From positions 93,042,800-93,106,799 of the forward strand of contig CM045992.1 of NCBI GenBank assembly GCA_025175895.1: a stretch of 64,000 nucleotides of DNA. Reading direction: 5' to 3'. The notes beneath the pieces are model-generated. The model was given only the letters and a program-made list of their open reading frames with translations, was not told where the DNA came from and made no database searches. The stretch comes from Wurfbainia villosa. Lineage: Eukaryota > Streptophyta > Magnoliopsida > Zingiberales > Zingiberaceae. Shown here in pieces: positions 46,870-58,173 of this stretch (position 1 is the first letter of the stretch; the number at the start of each line of letters is the position of its first letter). Position numbers and translations under genes: made by a program.

Positions 46870-48105
46870 TGTTAGGACCCTTGAATGGCTAGAGGGGGTG
46901 ATTAGCTTTCTTCGATTCTACAAACAAGTTAGCGTAAGCAATACAAATACAAAATGAATACGAATAAGAAAATACGAAACCAATGCTAACACTCGATGTT
47001 ACGTGGTTCGAGATGACGCCCTACTCCACGCAATCCGTAAGGTGGATTAGCCCTAGCCAAGCTTCACTATCTTCCTTTGGATGAACCAAGGTGGAGAAAC
47101 CTTTCTTACAATGATCTCCTCTTCTTTACAATGATGGATGATCAAGACCAAGAGAAGAGGAGGTTTTGAATCACTAAAAACACTTAGGAAGCTTGGTGAG
47201 CACGAGGCTGTAGTTAGGATTAAGAGCACTAGCTTCACCAAGCTCCCCATGGCCCCTTTGTATAGACGAGGGGTTGTTTTTCCCGCATGCCGATCACCGA
47301 CCGATGCATGCCATCACGATCGCCACCGGCCAACGGCTTCAAACGCGATCTCCGCGAGATTCAGAGCCGCAATTCCAACGGCCAGTGATCACGATCGATC
47401 CCTCCATCACGGATCGATGGGGTGATCACCGAGTGATCAAGGCGCAATGAGTGAGCGCATTCTCGTGGGCGATATTTCCCTTGATCACCGGCCGATCACA
47501 TTTTCATCGATCGATCGCAGATCCGACCGATCGATCACCCATCACCGATCGATGGTCGTGGTTTCATTCTCGACTCACCGAACGCCTAACTCGGCCGATC
47601 GATACATCGATCACGATCGATACTCATCAAGTATAAGTAATTCATACTTGATTTTATACCCTAGACCTAGACTTAACCTTCTAGCTCCTCAATAAGCCTT
47701 GCGCCTTCAGGATCCCTCCGAGTCCGCGACTTGTTCATCCTTTGCGCTTTGCTTCCAAGAGCTTCCTTCGGTTTCGTCATGTCTTGGGTTGCCAAATGCT
47801 TTGGACTTTACGCCGCCAAGACTACAAGCTTGGACTTATGCTGCCAAGACTTTACTTTGGACTTCCTTTGCCAAGGTTCACTTTGGACTTTATGCTGCCA
47901 AGACTACAAGCTTGGTCTTATGCCAAGTCCATCCCTTGACTTCCTTTGCCAAGATCATACTTGGACTTCCTTTTACCAAGTACTTCATCCTTGGATTTCC
48001 CTGTCACTTAAACACATTCGTAATTAGATCACAAGATATTGCCTAACTTAGATGATTAGCCAAACATCAAAACATATAAATGCTTGGAGCATTGTTGCAC
48101 CAACA
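46870..48105 (-). repeat. 5' LTR of nested Sirevirus-like element (unit A)
   Basis: 1236 bp, against 1262 bp in the duplicate at 56887-58148. The differences are mostly 1-3 base losses and palindrome replacements. Confidence 0.88.
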
Positions 48106-48116
48106 AACACAACCTG

Positions 48117-48129
48117 GGCTCTGATACCA
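48117..48129 (-). other. Primer-binding site, tRNA-iMet, of Angela-like element
   Basis: GGCTCTGATACCA on the plus strand, one base from the 5' LTR at 48131. Only 11 bp separate it from the end of the nested element's LTR and target-site duplication. Confidence 0.88.
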
Positions 48130-48130
48130 C

Positions 48131-50316
48131 TGTTGGGTTTCCGGCACCACGGCGTGTGTGTGTTCGATCATGTTTCGTAAACATGAACACAGCGGAAGCA
48201 ATAAAAATAATAAATACTCCTATTTATTACAACACACACAACACACGCATGCATATTACAACAAGTGTAGACATAACCGTAAATTTAAATTTTCAATAAA
48301 AGGAAATTTATCTACGTTATACCTTTCGTATGACGTGTAGCGGGAACGGCATCAACCGGAACGATCCTCGCTAGAATCGTCTCTATCCGTATCCACGCCG
48401 AGTTCCTCGGGATGACTTCGCTAAGCCACGAGCTTCGTCTTCGTACGGGTTACTAGCCTCGTGTTGAAGACGACGTGATCGAGAGATGATCACGATCCGA
48501 ATCCAAATTCGATCCAAAATGAGTCCTCAAACTCGCTTCTCGAGAGGTATTCGCCAACCGATTGACGAATCCTTCGCCCCTCCACTCAGAGGATTACCGG
48601 AGATCGAATCCCCGTAAGTTATCCGCTGTCGGAGCTTTCCAACCGTCGTCCAAACGACGCTCCGACGAGAGGAGAAGAAGCTGTCCAGAAAACTGGACAG
48701 CTTGGTGGAGGAGTAGGCGCCGGCCAAGAACAAGGAAGCCAAGTGCTCACCTTTTTCACCGAGGCCTAGGGAGATCACCGGAGGGTCCCCGGAGGATCAC
48801 TGCTCAAGCTTGGTCGCGCAAGGAGCCGGACGCCGACAAGGGGTTGGGCGCCAAGGAGCTTGGGCGGCAACACTAGGTTGGGCGGCAACTCCAACTAGGG
48901 TTTTTGGATTAGGCTTAATTATCCATTAAACCCTCTTTATAGAGAACTAATTCTCTTAATGGTTAATGGATCATATCCATAAAGCCCGTTAACCCGCTCC
49001 ATTAAGATAAGTTAAAATAAACCAAACCATGATGGTTTATTTTAAGTTAAACGAACCAACCAACTTTTGGTTCATTCGCTTAAAATAAACCAAACCCCTT
49101 TGGTTTATTCTCATCCATTGGATTAGAACCAAACCATTTTGGTTCATCCATTACGCCTTCATAAGACGCGCCCATCCACGCTTCCATTGCGATCAAACGA
49201 TTTCATGCTCGCTTATGTTTGGTCCAACTAAACCTAGTTTCTCTTGGTCCGAGAATCCCATTCTCAAGCTCGTTTTAAATCCTTCGGATTACGCTCGTTG
49301 TGCGTGTGACCAAATAGGTTCTCGGTTTATGTTGGTCATCTATAATTAACCATTAATTATAGAACGATCATGAGTGGCACCTAGTAGTACATCATGATCC
49401 TCAATTAACCGAAAAAGATCAACGGTTGATCCGTAACTATTTCAAAACCCTTCAAACTCGAATGATTCGTGCCCCATTCCCTTCACTCATCTTATACCCA
49501 CTTGGTTCAGACATGGTCTATTGTGTCCCTCACTAGGTCCGACTACGCCACACCTAGCCCAAGTATTATTTCCTCGTCCCACGGATTCTAGTTACTCCAC
49601 ATGTATCGAAGAGTACCTTACTCTAAACATGTAATGCTTTGGCCAAAGACTTTAGTAACAATCCACGAGAGGCCATGGGTATACATCTCCTCGCAAAGGA
49701 GTGGTGAATCCTTTATAGGCTATTCAACACCTTCGATCATCACTACTTATACCCAATCATCCCAGGTCCACATCTCCTTAGAGATGTTTGCTTAAGATGT
49801 CAAAGCATAAGTCTCCATGATCAAGATGACTTGAATACCGCAAGTCAAAGGAACATCACACTTAAGCCACAATAAGAACTTCATTGACATATCTATATAT
49901 GCAGAGAACCATATGAAGTCTTACGGCTGGTCACTCCAATGAACTAGTTACCATAACTAGCATCCACGATTAACTCCGGACATCACTATGTCTCCCGGTG
50001 AGAATCTACGCTTGGATACACCAAGGAGTATACCTCGTGCTAGTCTCGACAGAATTGATGGTGTCCAAATCCATCAATTCATCGACTAGGGATAATTCCG
50101 ATACATCACAATTACACATGTAGAGATACTCACTAGTTGTAATCCAATCACAAATTCTCTCATGCTGTGAATCGTATCGTGGACATTCAGTAAATGAGTT
50201 TAAGATCCAATCAAATACATAAAACATGTATACTCAAATAGTGAATCTTCATTTATCATATAAATGGTTCATACATAAGGCGATTGCCTTAGGACATCTC
50301 TCATATATTACTAACA
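48131..50316 (-). repeat. 5' LTR of Angela-like element (unit A)
   Basis: 2186 bp, against 2210 bp for its 3' LTR and 2206 bp for its duplicate at 58174-60379. The left part (48500-50010) has many small losses relative to both. Confidence 0.9.
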
Positions 50317-50877
50317 ATAACCCCAGTCGATTGCTCGAGTCTTCTAAGCCCTCTGAGTGACAAGCACTCGACCAGTCAACTGGTCCATAATCCCAGTCGA
50401 CTGCCAAATAATATCCCGATTGTTTTAGCTCACTAGTCAACTAGACTAAGTCCCAATAGATTGGTGAACCTAAAAACTAAGGTTTAACACCCAAGTATGA
50501 TCCCCTCATACTTGACACTTACCCTTAGCACATATCTAAGCCTTCAAGTCACTTCAATCAGCCTCATGTCTTTGGTTTGAATCAACAACTCCTCACCCTT
50601 ACTCTATCCTTTAAGTGTTTCCATCGGCTTCGTCATGCCATCAGGAACCCTTAGCCTAGACCTAAGCCTTCAAACCACTTCCATCAGGCTCATGCCTTTG
50701 GTTTGAGTCTATGACTCCTCACCCTTGTGCTAGCTTTCAAGTGCTTCCATCAATTTCACATGTTATCGTGTCAACCTTTGACAAGAAATTGTGCCTCTGG
50801 AACTTATGCTACCAAAACTACACACTTGAACTAACACGACCAAGACTATACCCTTGGAATTTCCTTTGCCAAGAATC
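50317..50877 (-). repeat. Decayed Sirevirus-like LTR, right part
   Basis: Continues the LTR of 32018-32831. The phrases TATGCTACCAAAACTAC and TTCCTTTGCCAAGA resemble the nested element's LTR (TATGCTGCCAAGACTAC). It contains one CAGTCGACTG at 50393. It is interrupted at 50878 by another LTR. Confidence 0.6.
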
Positions 50878-51951
50878 TGTTGGATCGAGTGAAATATGCT
50901 AGAGGAGGGGGGGATAGTGTACTTAAGATTTTCTTTTCGTTTCGTCGAAAGAACGAGTAAGAACAACAGAAGTAAAGATAATAAAAGTAAATAACACTTT
51001 TGTTTTTACTTGGTTTACAACTAAAAGGTTGCTACTCCAAGGTCCCACGATCCTAGATCGCATATGATGGGGCAATCCACTAAAAGTCTCCTCCTTGTTG
51101 GAGGTAGGAGGCTACGATTCATAAGAAAAACAAGATAGAGGAAGAGGCAACAAGCCTACATCTTCTCTTTTTGATTAAAAGCTCAAGTACAAGAAATGAA
51201 AACAATATAAACAACAACTTGAAATGAAACTACCGACTTAGAACTCGACGTGAAGTCGGCATTAAGGCAACATAGCGTTGTCGTTGGAGCTTGACGTTGT
51301 TGGAGCACTTTGGGAGCAAGATTAGATGATCCAAAGAGGTGAAATGAACCTTCTTTTATATCCCTCCAAACCCTAGCTCGTTGAGATCCAGATCTGGGTC
51401 AAAGCTCCTTATCCATCGATTTTTGGTGGAGCTTATCTTGACTTTCTTTGTGTTGATTAGTTTGAATAATAATCGACTAATGACCCTCGTGATTGATTGA
51501 TGGTAGGATTAATCGACCGCCAATAGCCTTCAATGATCGCTGGCTTGGTCACTCACCTATAGCATAGAGTTAGCAAGTAAAATGTCAAGTAATAGAAATT
51601 ATGATGGTTCCTTACTGTCCGATCTTAGTTGGATTGCCGTCTAAGTTATCCTCATATGGAGGACATGACCTCACCATTACTCTGCACTCTATGCTTACTT
51701 CTGGTACTCTTGACTTGTCGCTTAGCTTTTGGTCGCCACCGAGATTCCTCGACTCCAACGAGGTTCTCCTAGTATCGCCTGACCACCTCAGTTTCTCATC
51801 TCAAGATTCTCTGGGTATCACTGACCTTCAGCTTAGCTTAATCATTTTCGGCACACTTAATACAACTTATGAGATAACAATAATAACTTAACTTTGAACC
51901 TTTGCCATAATCAAAACCTAGGTTTGATTATCTGGTGCCCCTGCACCAACA
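50878..51951 (-). repeat. 3' LTR of Sirevirus-like element (unit A)
   Basis: 1074 bp, TGTTGGATCG...GCACCAACA on the plus strand. Same length as its duplicate 60942-62015. Visible differences cluster at CAG/CTG, for example 51531-51541 against 61595-61604. Confidence 0.88.
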
Positions 51952-52723
51952 ATCTCCCCCTTTTTGATCTATGACAAACCGATTCAAAGTTAAGAAAAAA
52001 TTAAGTATAAATAAGAGTATGCATGAATAACAAGTATGAAAGAAATATGAAAGTGTGTAAACATAAGTAAGTTAGTATGAGTAAAATAGTAAGTCTGATT
52101 AAGCAAGTGTAAGTAAGTATGAATAATAAGTTTTTTTTCAAATCCTCCCCCTCAAGGTTACCTCCCCCTTGACCTTAGGTGAGTTTTTGAAAAAGAAACT
52201 TATCTTTCCCCCTTAACATTTGGCCATTTAAAGAAAGTTGAGTTTTAAAAAAAACTCTTTTGAGTCCTTAACTTTGGCCTCTCTTCTCCCCCTTTTGCCA
52301 TATATCGAAAATACTTAGGGATAAAAAAACTTTAGAAACCCATAGTAACATATGTTTGCAAGTCCAAGTATGTCCGCTTTAATTTTGAAAATAATAGTTT
52401 CAATATAAATTCAGCTAATAACATGTTCAACTCTTTTTGACTTAATTGATATACAATGATCAATAAGTCTTGATTAGAGTTGATTATTTTAAATAATTAT
52501 ACTCCATGATTCATATATTGCACTTGATCTACATCTGGAATCAGGAGTAAGGTTCTAACATCTCACACCCATCTACGTGGCTCAATACACAAACACATTG
52601 AACCTATGTGTTGTGAGATGTGTTGACTCCTTAAATCTATAGGTGCATGCTTTCTAAGGTAAACCCTAAGCTAGTTCCATATAACATGAAAAGTAAAGAT
52701 AGAGTATAAGTAAGAGTTAAGTC
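51952..52723 (-). other. 3' non-coding region with repeated polypurine tracts
   Basis: No gene. Pyrimidine tracts with CTCCCCCTT cores lie at 51954-51965 and near 52144, 52163, 52208 and 52288. Confidence 0.65.
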
Positions 52724-53098
52724 CTACTCTACTATGCACATTCCTAAACTTGCTCTAAGCAGACTAAATTCTGCTTCCGGTAAGGGTTTCATGAAAATGT
52801 CCACTAGGTTTGATTTTGACTCAACATACTCAAGTTTTATATCTCCATTAGCTATGTGTTCTCGTATAAAGTCATGTTTAACTTTTATGTGTTTGGTTTT
52901 AGAGTGACAAATCGAGTTCTTAGTTAGGTTAATAGAACTAATGTTATCAATTAAGATTTTAGTGTTACTAAAACTTAAATGAAAGTTTTGGAGAGTTTGC
53001 TTCATCCAAAGAAGTTGAGCTACACACTCACCCATTGTAACATATTCGGCTTCAGTGGTAGACAAGTTAACACAATGTTGCTTTCTACTACACCAGCT
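52724..53098 (-). pseudogene. RNase H fragment, left of solo LTR (unit A)
   Basis: A minus-strand frame to 52724 gives the C-terminal RNase H part of a Sirevirus-like pol (MSTTEAEYVTMGECVAQLLWM, SKTKHIKVKHDFIREH, ESKSNLVD). It is cut at 53098 by the solo LTR with duplication CAGCT; the upstream part of the gene resumes at 55373. This fragment is intact as far as it goes. Confidence 0.8.
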
Positions 53099-55372
53099 TG
53101 TTAGTTATATATGAGAGATGTCCTAAGGCAATCGTTTTATAGTTGTACCATTTATTTAATAAATGAAAATTCCCTATTTGAGTGTACATGCTATCAATTT
53201 TTTGATTGGATCTTAAACTCACTTACTGAATATCCACGATACGCCTCACATCATGAGAGAATTTGTGATTGGATCACAACTAGTGAGTATCTCTACATGT
53301 GTAATTATGATGTATTGGAATTATCCCTAGTCGATGAATTGATGTATTCGAACACCATCAATTCTATTGAGATTAGCACGAGTTATTCTCTTTAGTTTAT
53401 CTAAGCAGTTATTTCTCACTAGCTGGAGACATTGGGATGTCTAGAGTTAACCGTGGATGCTAGTTATGGTAACTAGTTCATTGGAGTGGCTAACTGTAAG
53501 ACTTCATATGATTTTCTGTATATATGGATAAGTCAATGAATTTCTTACTGCAACTTAAGTGCGATGTTCTTTAAACTTGCGATATTCAAGTCATCTTGGT
53601 CATGAAGACTTATGCTTTGACATCTTAAGCAAGCATCTCTGAGGAGATGTGGACCCGGGATGATTGGGTATAAGTCGAAGTGGCCGAAGGTGTTTGAATA
53701 GGATACACAGGATTCACTTATCCTTGCGAGGAGATGTATACCCTATGACCTCTCTTCGGTTTGTTACTAAAGTCTTTGGCCAAAGCATTACATGTTTAAA
53801 GTATGATACTCTTGGACACATGTGCAGTAACTAGAATTAGGAGGATGAGGAAGTAATACTTGAGCTAGGTGTGACGTGGTCAGCCTAGTGGGGATTGACA
53901 CATAGACCGTGTCCTGAACCAAGTGGGTATAAGATGTGTGAAGAGAACGGGGCACAAGTCACTATAGTCACGAAAGGTTTCGTGTTGTTCTAGGGTCAAC
54001 CGTTGATTTTTCAGTTAATTGGAGATCATGATGTAGTACTAAGTGCCACTCTTGATCGTTCTATAATTAATGGTTAATTATAGACGACCAATATAAATCG
54101 GGAACCTATTTGGTCACATGCACTATGAGTGTTATTCGAGGGATTTAAAAAGAGTTTGAGAATGAGATTCTCAGATTGAGAGAGACTTAGTTTGGTTGGA
54201 CCAAACAAAGAGTGAGTATGAAATTGTTTCAGTCGCATCGGAAGCTTGGATGGGCCAAGTCTTATGAAGACATGATGGATGAACCAAATCGGTTTGGTTC
54301 TAATCCAATGGTGGAAAATAAACCAAAGTGGTTTCGTTTGTTTTAAACGAATGAACCAAAATTGGTTCGACTCGTTTTAACTTAAAATAGACCAACGCAT
54401 TTTGGTTTATTTTAACTTAAGTTAATGGAGTGGGTTAATGAGTTATGGTTGTGAACCAATAACCCTTTGAGAAAAGGTTTTCGAGAAAAAGCTTTAGAGA
54501 AAAGGTCTTGAGAAAAAGTCTCTTATTGGATAAGAGATACGTTCTCTATAAATAAGGGGGTTGAGAGATAACCCGTGTTCATTCGTTGGTTTGATAGACT
54601 TAGGTTTTGGAAACCCTAGCCGTTTCTGACCTCCTTGCTCCTTGCTGCCCAACCATTGGTGTCGCCCAACCCTTTGGTGCCGCCACCTCCTTCTTGCCGT
54701 CGGCCAACCATCAGCCGACAGTAGTCCTCTGTCCATCCTCAGCCGTCGGCCAACCTCCCTTGGCCGCCAGCGACCAAGGAGCAGCCGACCACTTGTTTGG
54801 CCGACCACCTCCTCCACCAAGCTTCCCTCTTGGATAGCTTGTGTCCTTTGCGATGAGAACATTGTTTAGTCGGCATTTGGAACTCTGACAGTGACCTCTT
54901 TGCCGAGGATTGGATCTCCGATAATCCTCTTTGGTGGAGGATCAAAGTTTCATCAATCGGTTGATTTAAAAATCACTTTCGGTAGCGAGTTCACGAAACT
55001 CATTTTTGAATCGAATTGTGATCGCTCTGATCACAATGTCTTCGATACGAGCCTAGTATCTCGTGTGAATACGGGGCTCATAGCTTGTTGAAACTATCTC
55101 GATGATACTTGACGTGGATACGGATAGAGGCGAAACTTATGAGGGTCACTAAAGTTGATGTCATTTCTACTTCAGATAATTCGTCAAGTATACCTAGAAT
55201 AGTTTTCTTTTATTGCAAAATTTGAAATGACGATTATGTCTACACTTGTTGTATCCTGTATGGTGTGTGTATTGTAATAAGTTAGTTATTACTTGTTTTT
55301 TGCTTCCACTATGTGTATATTTATAAAACGTGTTCGAACACACACGCACGTCGGTGCTGGGGAAACCCAACA
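53099..55372 (+). repeat. Solo Angela-like LTR inserted in RNase H
   Basis: 2274 bp, TGTTAGTTATATATG...AACCCAACA, with target-site duplication CAGCT (53094-53098 and 55373-55377). It is clearly diverged from the LTRs at 32832 and 48131, so it derives from another, older subfamily member. No internal sequence is attached. Confidence 0.85.
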
Positions 55373-56637
55373 CAGCTAACTAGACTCAAGCCTAGGAGTT
55401 GGCAACATCTACTCGTGCTCTTCTTATCGAATTTACTACCAACATAATTCGAGTCAAAGTAGTCGATTAGTTCGAACTCGCTCGATCTAGGGTACCAAAT
55501 TCCTACATTTAGTGTTCCTTTTAGGTATCTAAAAATTCGTTTGACTATCGTTAGGTGTGATTCCTTAGTGCAAGATTGAAATCTTGCACACATACTTATT
55601 GTGAAGAGTATATCTTGTCGACTCACAGTTAAATATAGAAGGCTACCTACTGCGCTCCTATAGTATTTTAAATCTATCGATTTTTTCCTTCTAAGTCTTG
55701 TCCTATATTTACATTGGTAGTCATTGGTGTATTAATTTCCTTAGCGTTTTGCATTCCAAATTTACTAATTAGTTCCTTGGCGTATTTTCATTGATGTAAA
55801 TAAATTCCTTCTCTAGCTTGTTTGATTTGTAACACTAAGAAAAAGGTAAGTTCTCCTACTAAGTTCATTTCAAATTCACTTTCCATTACTGAAATGAACT
55901 CATTTAATAATTGTGTGTTGGTTGTTCCAAAAATTATGTCATCCATGTAAATTTGTATAATGAAGATTTCTTTTCCTATGGATTTTACAAAAAGGGTTGG
56001 GTTAACTAAACCTTGATTAAATCCCTTAGACTTAAGGTAGATTGAAAGCCTATTATACCAAGCTCTAGGAGCTTGCTTTAATCCATATAAGGGTTTTCTA
56101 AGTTTGAAGACATGGTTAGGTTTGTCTAGACTTTCAAACCCAGGTGGTTGACTAACATAAACTTATTCCTTAATAAATCCATTCAAAAATGTTGACTTAA
56201 CATCCATTTGAAATAATTTGAAGCCTCGATGCGCAACGTAGGCTAGTAACATTCTAATTGATTCAAGTCTAGCTACGAGTACATATGTTTCATCATAGTC
56301 TAACCCTTAAATTTGACTGAACCCTTTAGCAACTAACCTAGCTTTATTCTTAATTACTTCTCCTTTGTTATCAAGTTTTTTTCGAAACACGCACCTTGTT
56401 CCAATGATTGTTTTTCCTTGAGGTGGGGGTATAATTCCCAGATTTGACTTCTAGTAAATTGAGCTAACTCTTCTTGCATAGCTATAATCCAATCGGGATC
56501 AAGAAGAGCTTGTTCAATTATTTTAGGTTCAATTTTAGAGATGAGTGAGATTTGACTTAGGATCCTATAAACCACTCTAGTTCGAACCCCTAAATTAGGA
56601 TCACCTATTACTTGATCAATAGGATGGTTTGCTTGTC
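55373..56637 (-). pseudogene. Sirevirus-like reverse transcriptase/RNase H part, broken
   Basis: From 56637 leftwards: linker HPIDQVIGDPNLGVRTR (56630-56570), the reverse transcriptase start (DPDWIIAMQEELAQF), then a run of frame-broken palm sequence with YMDD at 55938-55949 (YMDDIIF instead of YVDD), and the connection/RNase H region (55626-55378; LKGTLNVGIWYPRSSEFELI). The last residues before the LTR boundary are joined to LTR sequence. Frameshifts make it non-functional. Confidence 0.78.
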
Positions 56638-56832
56638 CATTTCTCTTGTCCAATCCTTGCTCGGAATAGGGTTTCCACGTTCATCCACCGGTTCCTTGAA
56701 GCCATCTACAACACTATGCCAAATTTCAATATTACTCATTAAATAGTATTTCATCCTACCTTTCCAATATGCGAAGTGACTCCCATCGAAGAGTGGTGGC
56801 TTGGCGATGCTATATCCCTCTTGAAGAGCCAT
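56638..56832 (-). pseudogene. Truncated Sirevirus-like gag N-terminus (unit B)
   Basis: ATG at 56832: MALQEGYSIAKPPLFDGSH..., a DUF4219-like N-terminus with YWKGRMKYYL, 65 codons long and then cut by the duplication junction. Beyond it the frame runs a few codons into unrelated pol sequence. It is a cleaner copy of the gag start at 46628-46817. Confidence 0.8.
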
Positions 56833-56871
56833 TGATGCCTTGGTTGATGGTGAGATCTTCCAAGCAATCCG

Positions 56872-56884
56872 GGCTCTGATACCA
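56872..56884 (-). other. Primer-binding site, tRNA-iMet (unit B)
   Basis: Intact GGCTCTGATACCA; the unit A counterpart has lost one base. Confidence 0.85.
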
Positions 56885-56886
56885 CT

Positions 56887-58148
56887 TGTTAGGACCCTTG
56901 GAATGGCTAGAGGGGGGGGGGTGATTAGCGTTTCTTCGATTCTACAAACAAGTTAGCAGAAGCAATACAAATACGAAAATGAATACGAATAAGAAATACG
57001 AAACCAATGCTAACACCCGATGTTACGTGGTTCGGAGATGACGCTCCTACTCCACGGCAATCCGTAAGGTGGATCAGTCCTAGCCAAGCTTCACTATCTT
57101 CTCCTTTGGATGAACCAAGGTGGAGAAACCTTTCTTACAATGATCTCCTCTTCTTTACAATGATGGATGATCAAGACCAAGAGAAGAGGAGGTTTTGAAT
57201 CACTAAAAACACTTAGGAAGCTTGGTGAGCACGAGGATGTAGTTAGGATTAAGAGCACTAGCTTCACCAAGCTCCCCATGGCCCCTTTTTATAGAAGAGG
57301 GGTTGTTTTTCCCGTTATGCCGATCACCGATCGATGCATGCCATCACGATCGCCACCGGCCAACGGCCAAACGCGATCTCCGCGGAGATTCGTAGCCGCA
57401 ATTTCCAACGGCCAGGTGATCAGTCGACTGATCCCTCCATCAGTCGACTGATGGGGTGATCAGTCGAGTGATCAAGGCAGCAGTCGAGTGAGACTGCATT
57501 CTGTGGCGATATTTCCCTTGATCACCGATCGATCAGATTTTCACGATCGATCGCAGAATCGGCCGATCGATCGATCACGCCAATGATCCGATGGTCGTGG
57601 TTTCATTCTCGACTCACGAACGCCTAACTGGGCCGATCGATACATCGTATCGAGATCGATACTCATCAAGTATGAGTAATTCATACTTGATTTTATACCC
57701 TAGACCTAGACTCAACCTTCTAGCTCCTCAATAAGCCTTGCGCCTTCAGGATCCCTCCGAGTCTGCGACTTGTTCATCCTTTGCGCTTTGCTTCCAAGAG
57801 CTTCCTTCGGTTTCGTCATGTCTTGGGTTGCCAAATGCTTTGGACTTTACGCCGCCAAGACTACAAGCTTGGACTTATGCTGCCAAGACTTTACTTTGGA
57901 CTTCCTTTGCCAAGGTTCACTTTGGACTTTATGCTGCCAAGACTACAAGCTTGGTCTTATGCCGCCAAGTCCATCCCTTGGACTTCCTTTGCCAAGATCA
58001 TACTTGGACTTCCTTTTACCAAGTACTTCATCCTTGGATTTCCCTGTCACTTAAACACATTCGTAATTAGATCACAAGATATTGCCTAACTTAGATGATT
58101 AGCCAAACATCAAAACATATAAATGCTTGGAGCATTGTTGCACCAACA
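56887..58148 (-). repeat. 5' LTR of nested Sirevirus-like element (unit B)
   Basis: 1262 bp. CAGTCGACTG is intact at 57421 and 57441, but replaced by GATCGAT words further along (57520-57600). Long G-run at 56911-56919. Confidence 0.88.
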
Positions 58149-58159
58149 AACACAACCTG

Positions 58160-58172
58160 GGCTCTGATACCA
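58160..58172 (-). other. Primer-binding site, tRNA-iMet, of Angela-like element (unit B)
   Basis: GGCTCTGATACCA, one base from the LTR at 58174. Confidence 0.85.
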
Positions 58173-58173
58173 C

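Larger units (their letters stand above)
39905..48105 (-). mobile_element. Sirevirus-like element nested in the Angela-like leader
   Basis: LTRs at 39905-41128 and 46870-48105, target-site duplication AACAC (39900-39904 and 48106-48110), length 8201 bp. It carries gag and pol on the minus strand and repeated polypurine tracts. It landed 25 bp from the 5' LTR of the Angela-like element. Its 5' LTR and the start of gag are repeated at 56638-58148 by the tandem duplication. Many single-base losses, mostly at CCG/CGG and CAG/CTG, break its frames, so its true coding state is uncertain. Confidence 0.88.
32832..50316 (-). mobile_element. Complete Angela-like copia element with nested Sirevirus-like element
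   Basis: LTRs at 32832-35041 and 48131-50316 and a perfect target-site duplication ATAAC (32827-32831 and 50317-50321) bound a minus-strand element of 17,485 bp, or about 9.3 kb without the nested 8.2-kb insertion. Sense order: 5' LTR, iMet primer site, long leader (carrying the nested element 25 bp in), gag, pol, polypurine tract, 3' LTR. The LTR length and the reverse transcriptase text (YVDDILLIGND, GLSQSTYIDRVLKRF, ASAIGSIMY) fit the Angela lineage. Gag and pol are heavily broken. Confidence 0.88.
46628..56637. repeat. Tandem duplication, unit A (~10.0 kb)
   Basis: From CATTTCTCTTGTCCAATC (46628) to 56637 the sequence is repeated in the same order and orientation from 56638 to the window end. 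The offset is 10,010 at the left edge, grows to 10,064 by 50317, and stays at 10,064 through 53099 and 63163, so net small losses in unit A are confined to its left third. The junction at 56637/56638 joins Sirevirus-like pol to the middle of another element's gag. Confidence 0.8.
50878..56637 (-). mobile_element. Sirevirus-like element, 3' half
   Basis: The 3' LTR (50878-51951) adjoins a polypurine tract, 3' non-coding DNA, RNase H and reverse transcriptase, with a solo Angela-like LTR inserted in RNase H. The element is cut at 56637 by the tandem-duplication junction, so integrase, protease, gag and the 5' LTR are missing. LTR sequence and termini (TGTTGGATCGAG) place it close to the element at 9238-17521. 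Confidence 0.78.

Noticed and set aside
53099..55372. Full-length Angela-like element at this site
   Set aside because: Target-site duplications directly flank a single LTR, and no internal region exists.
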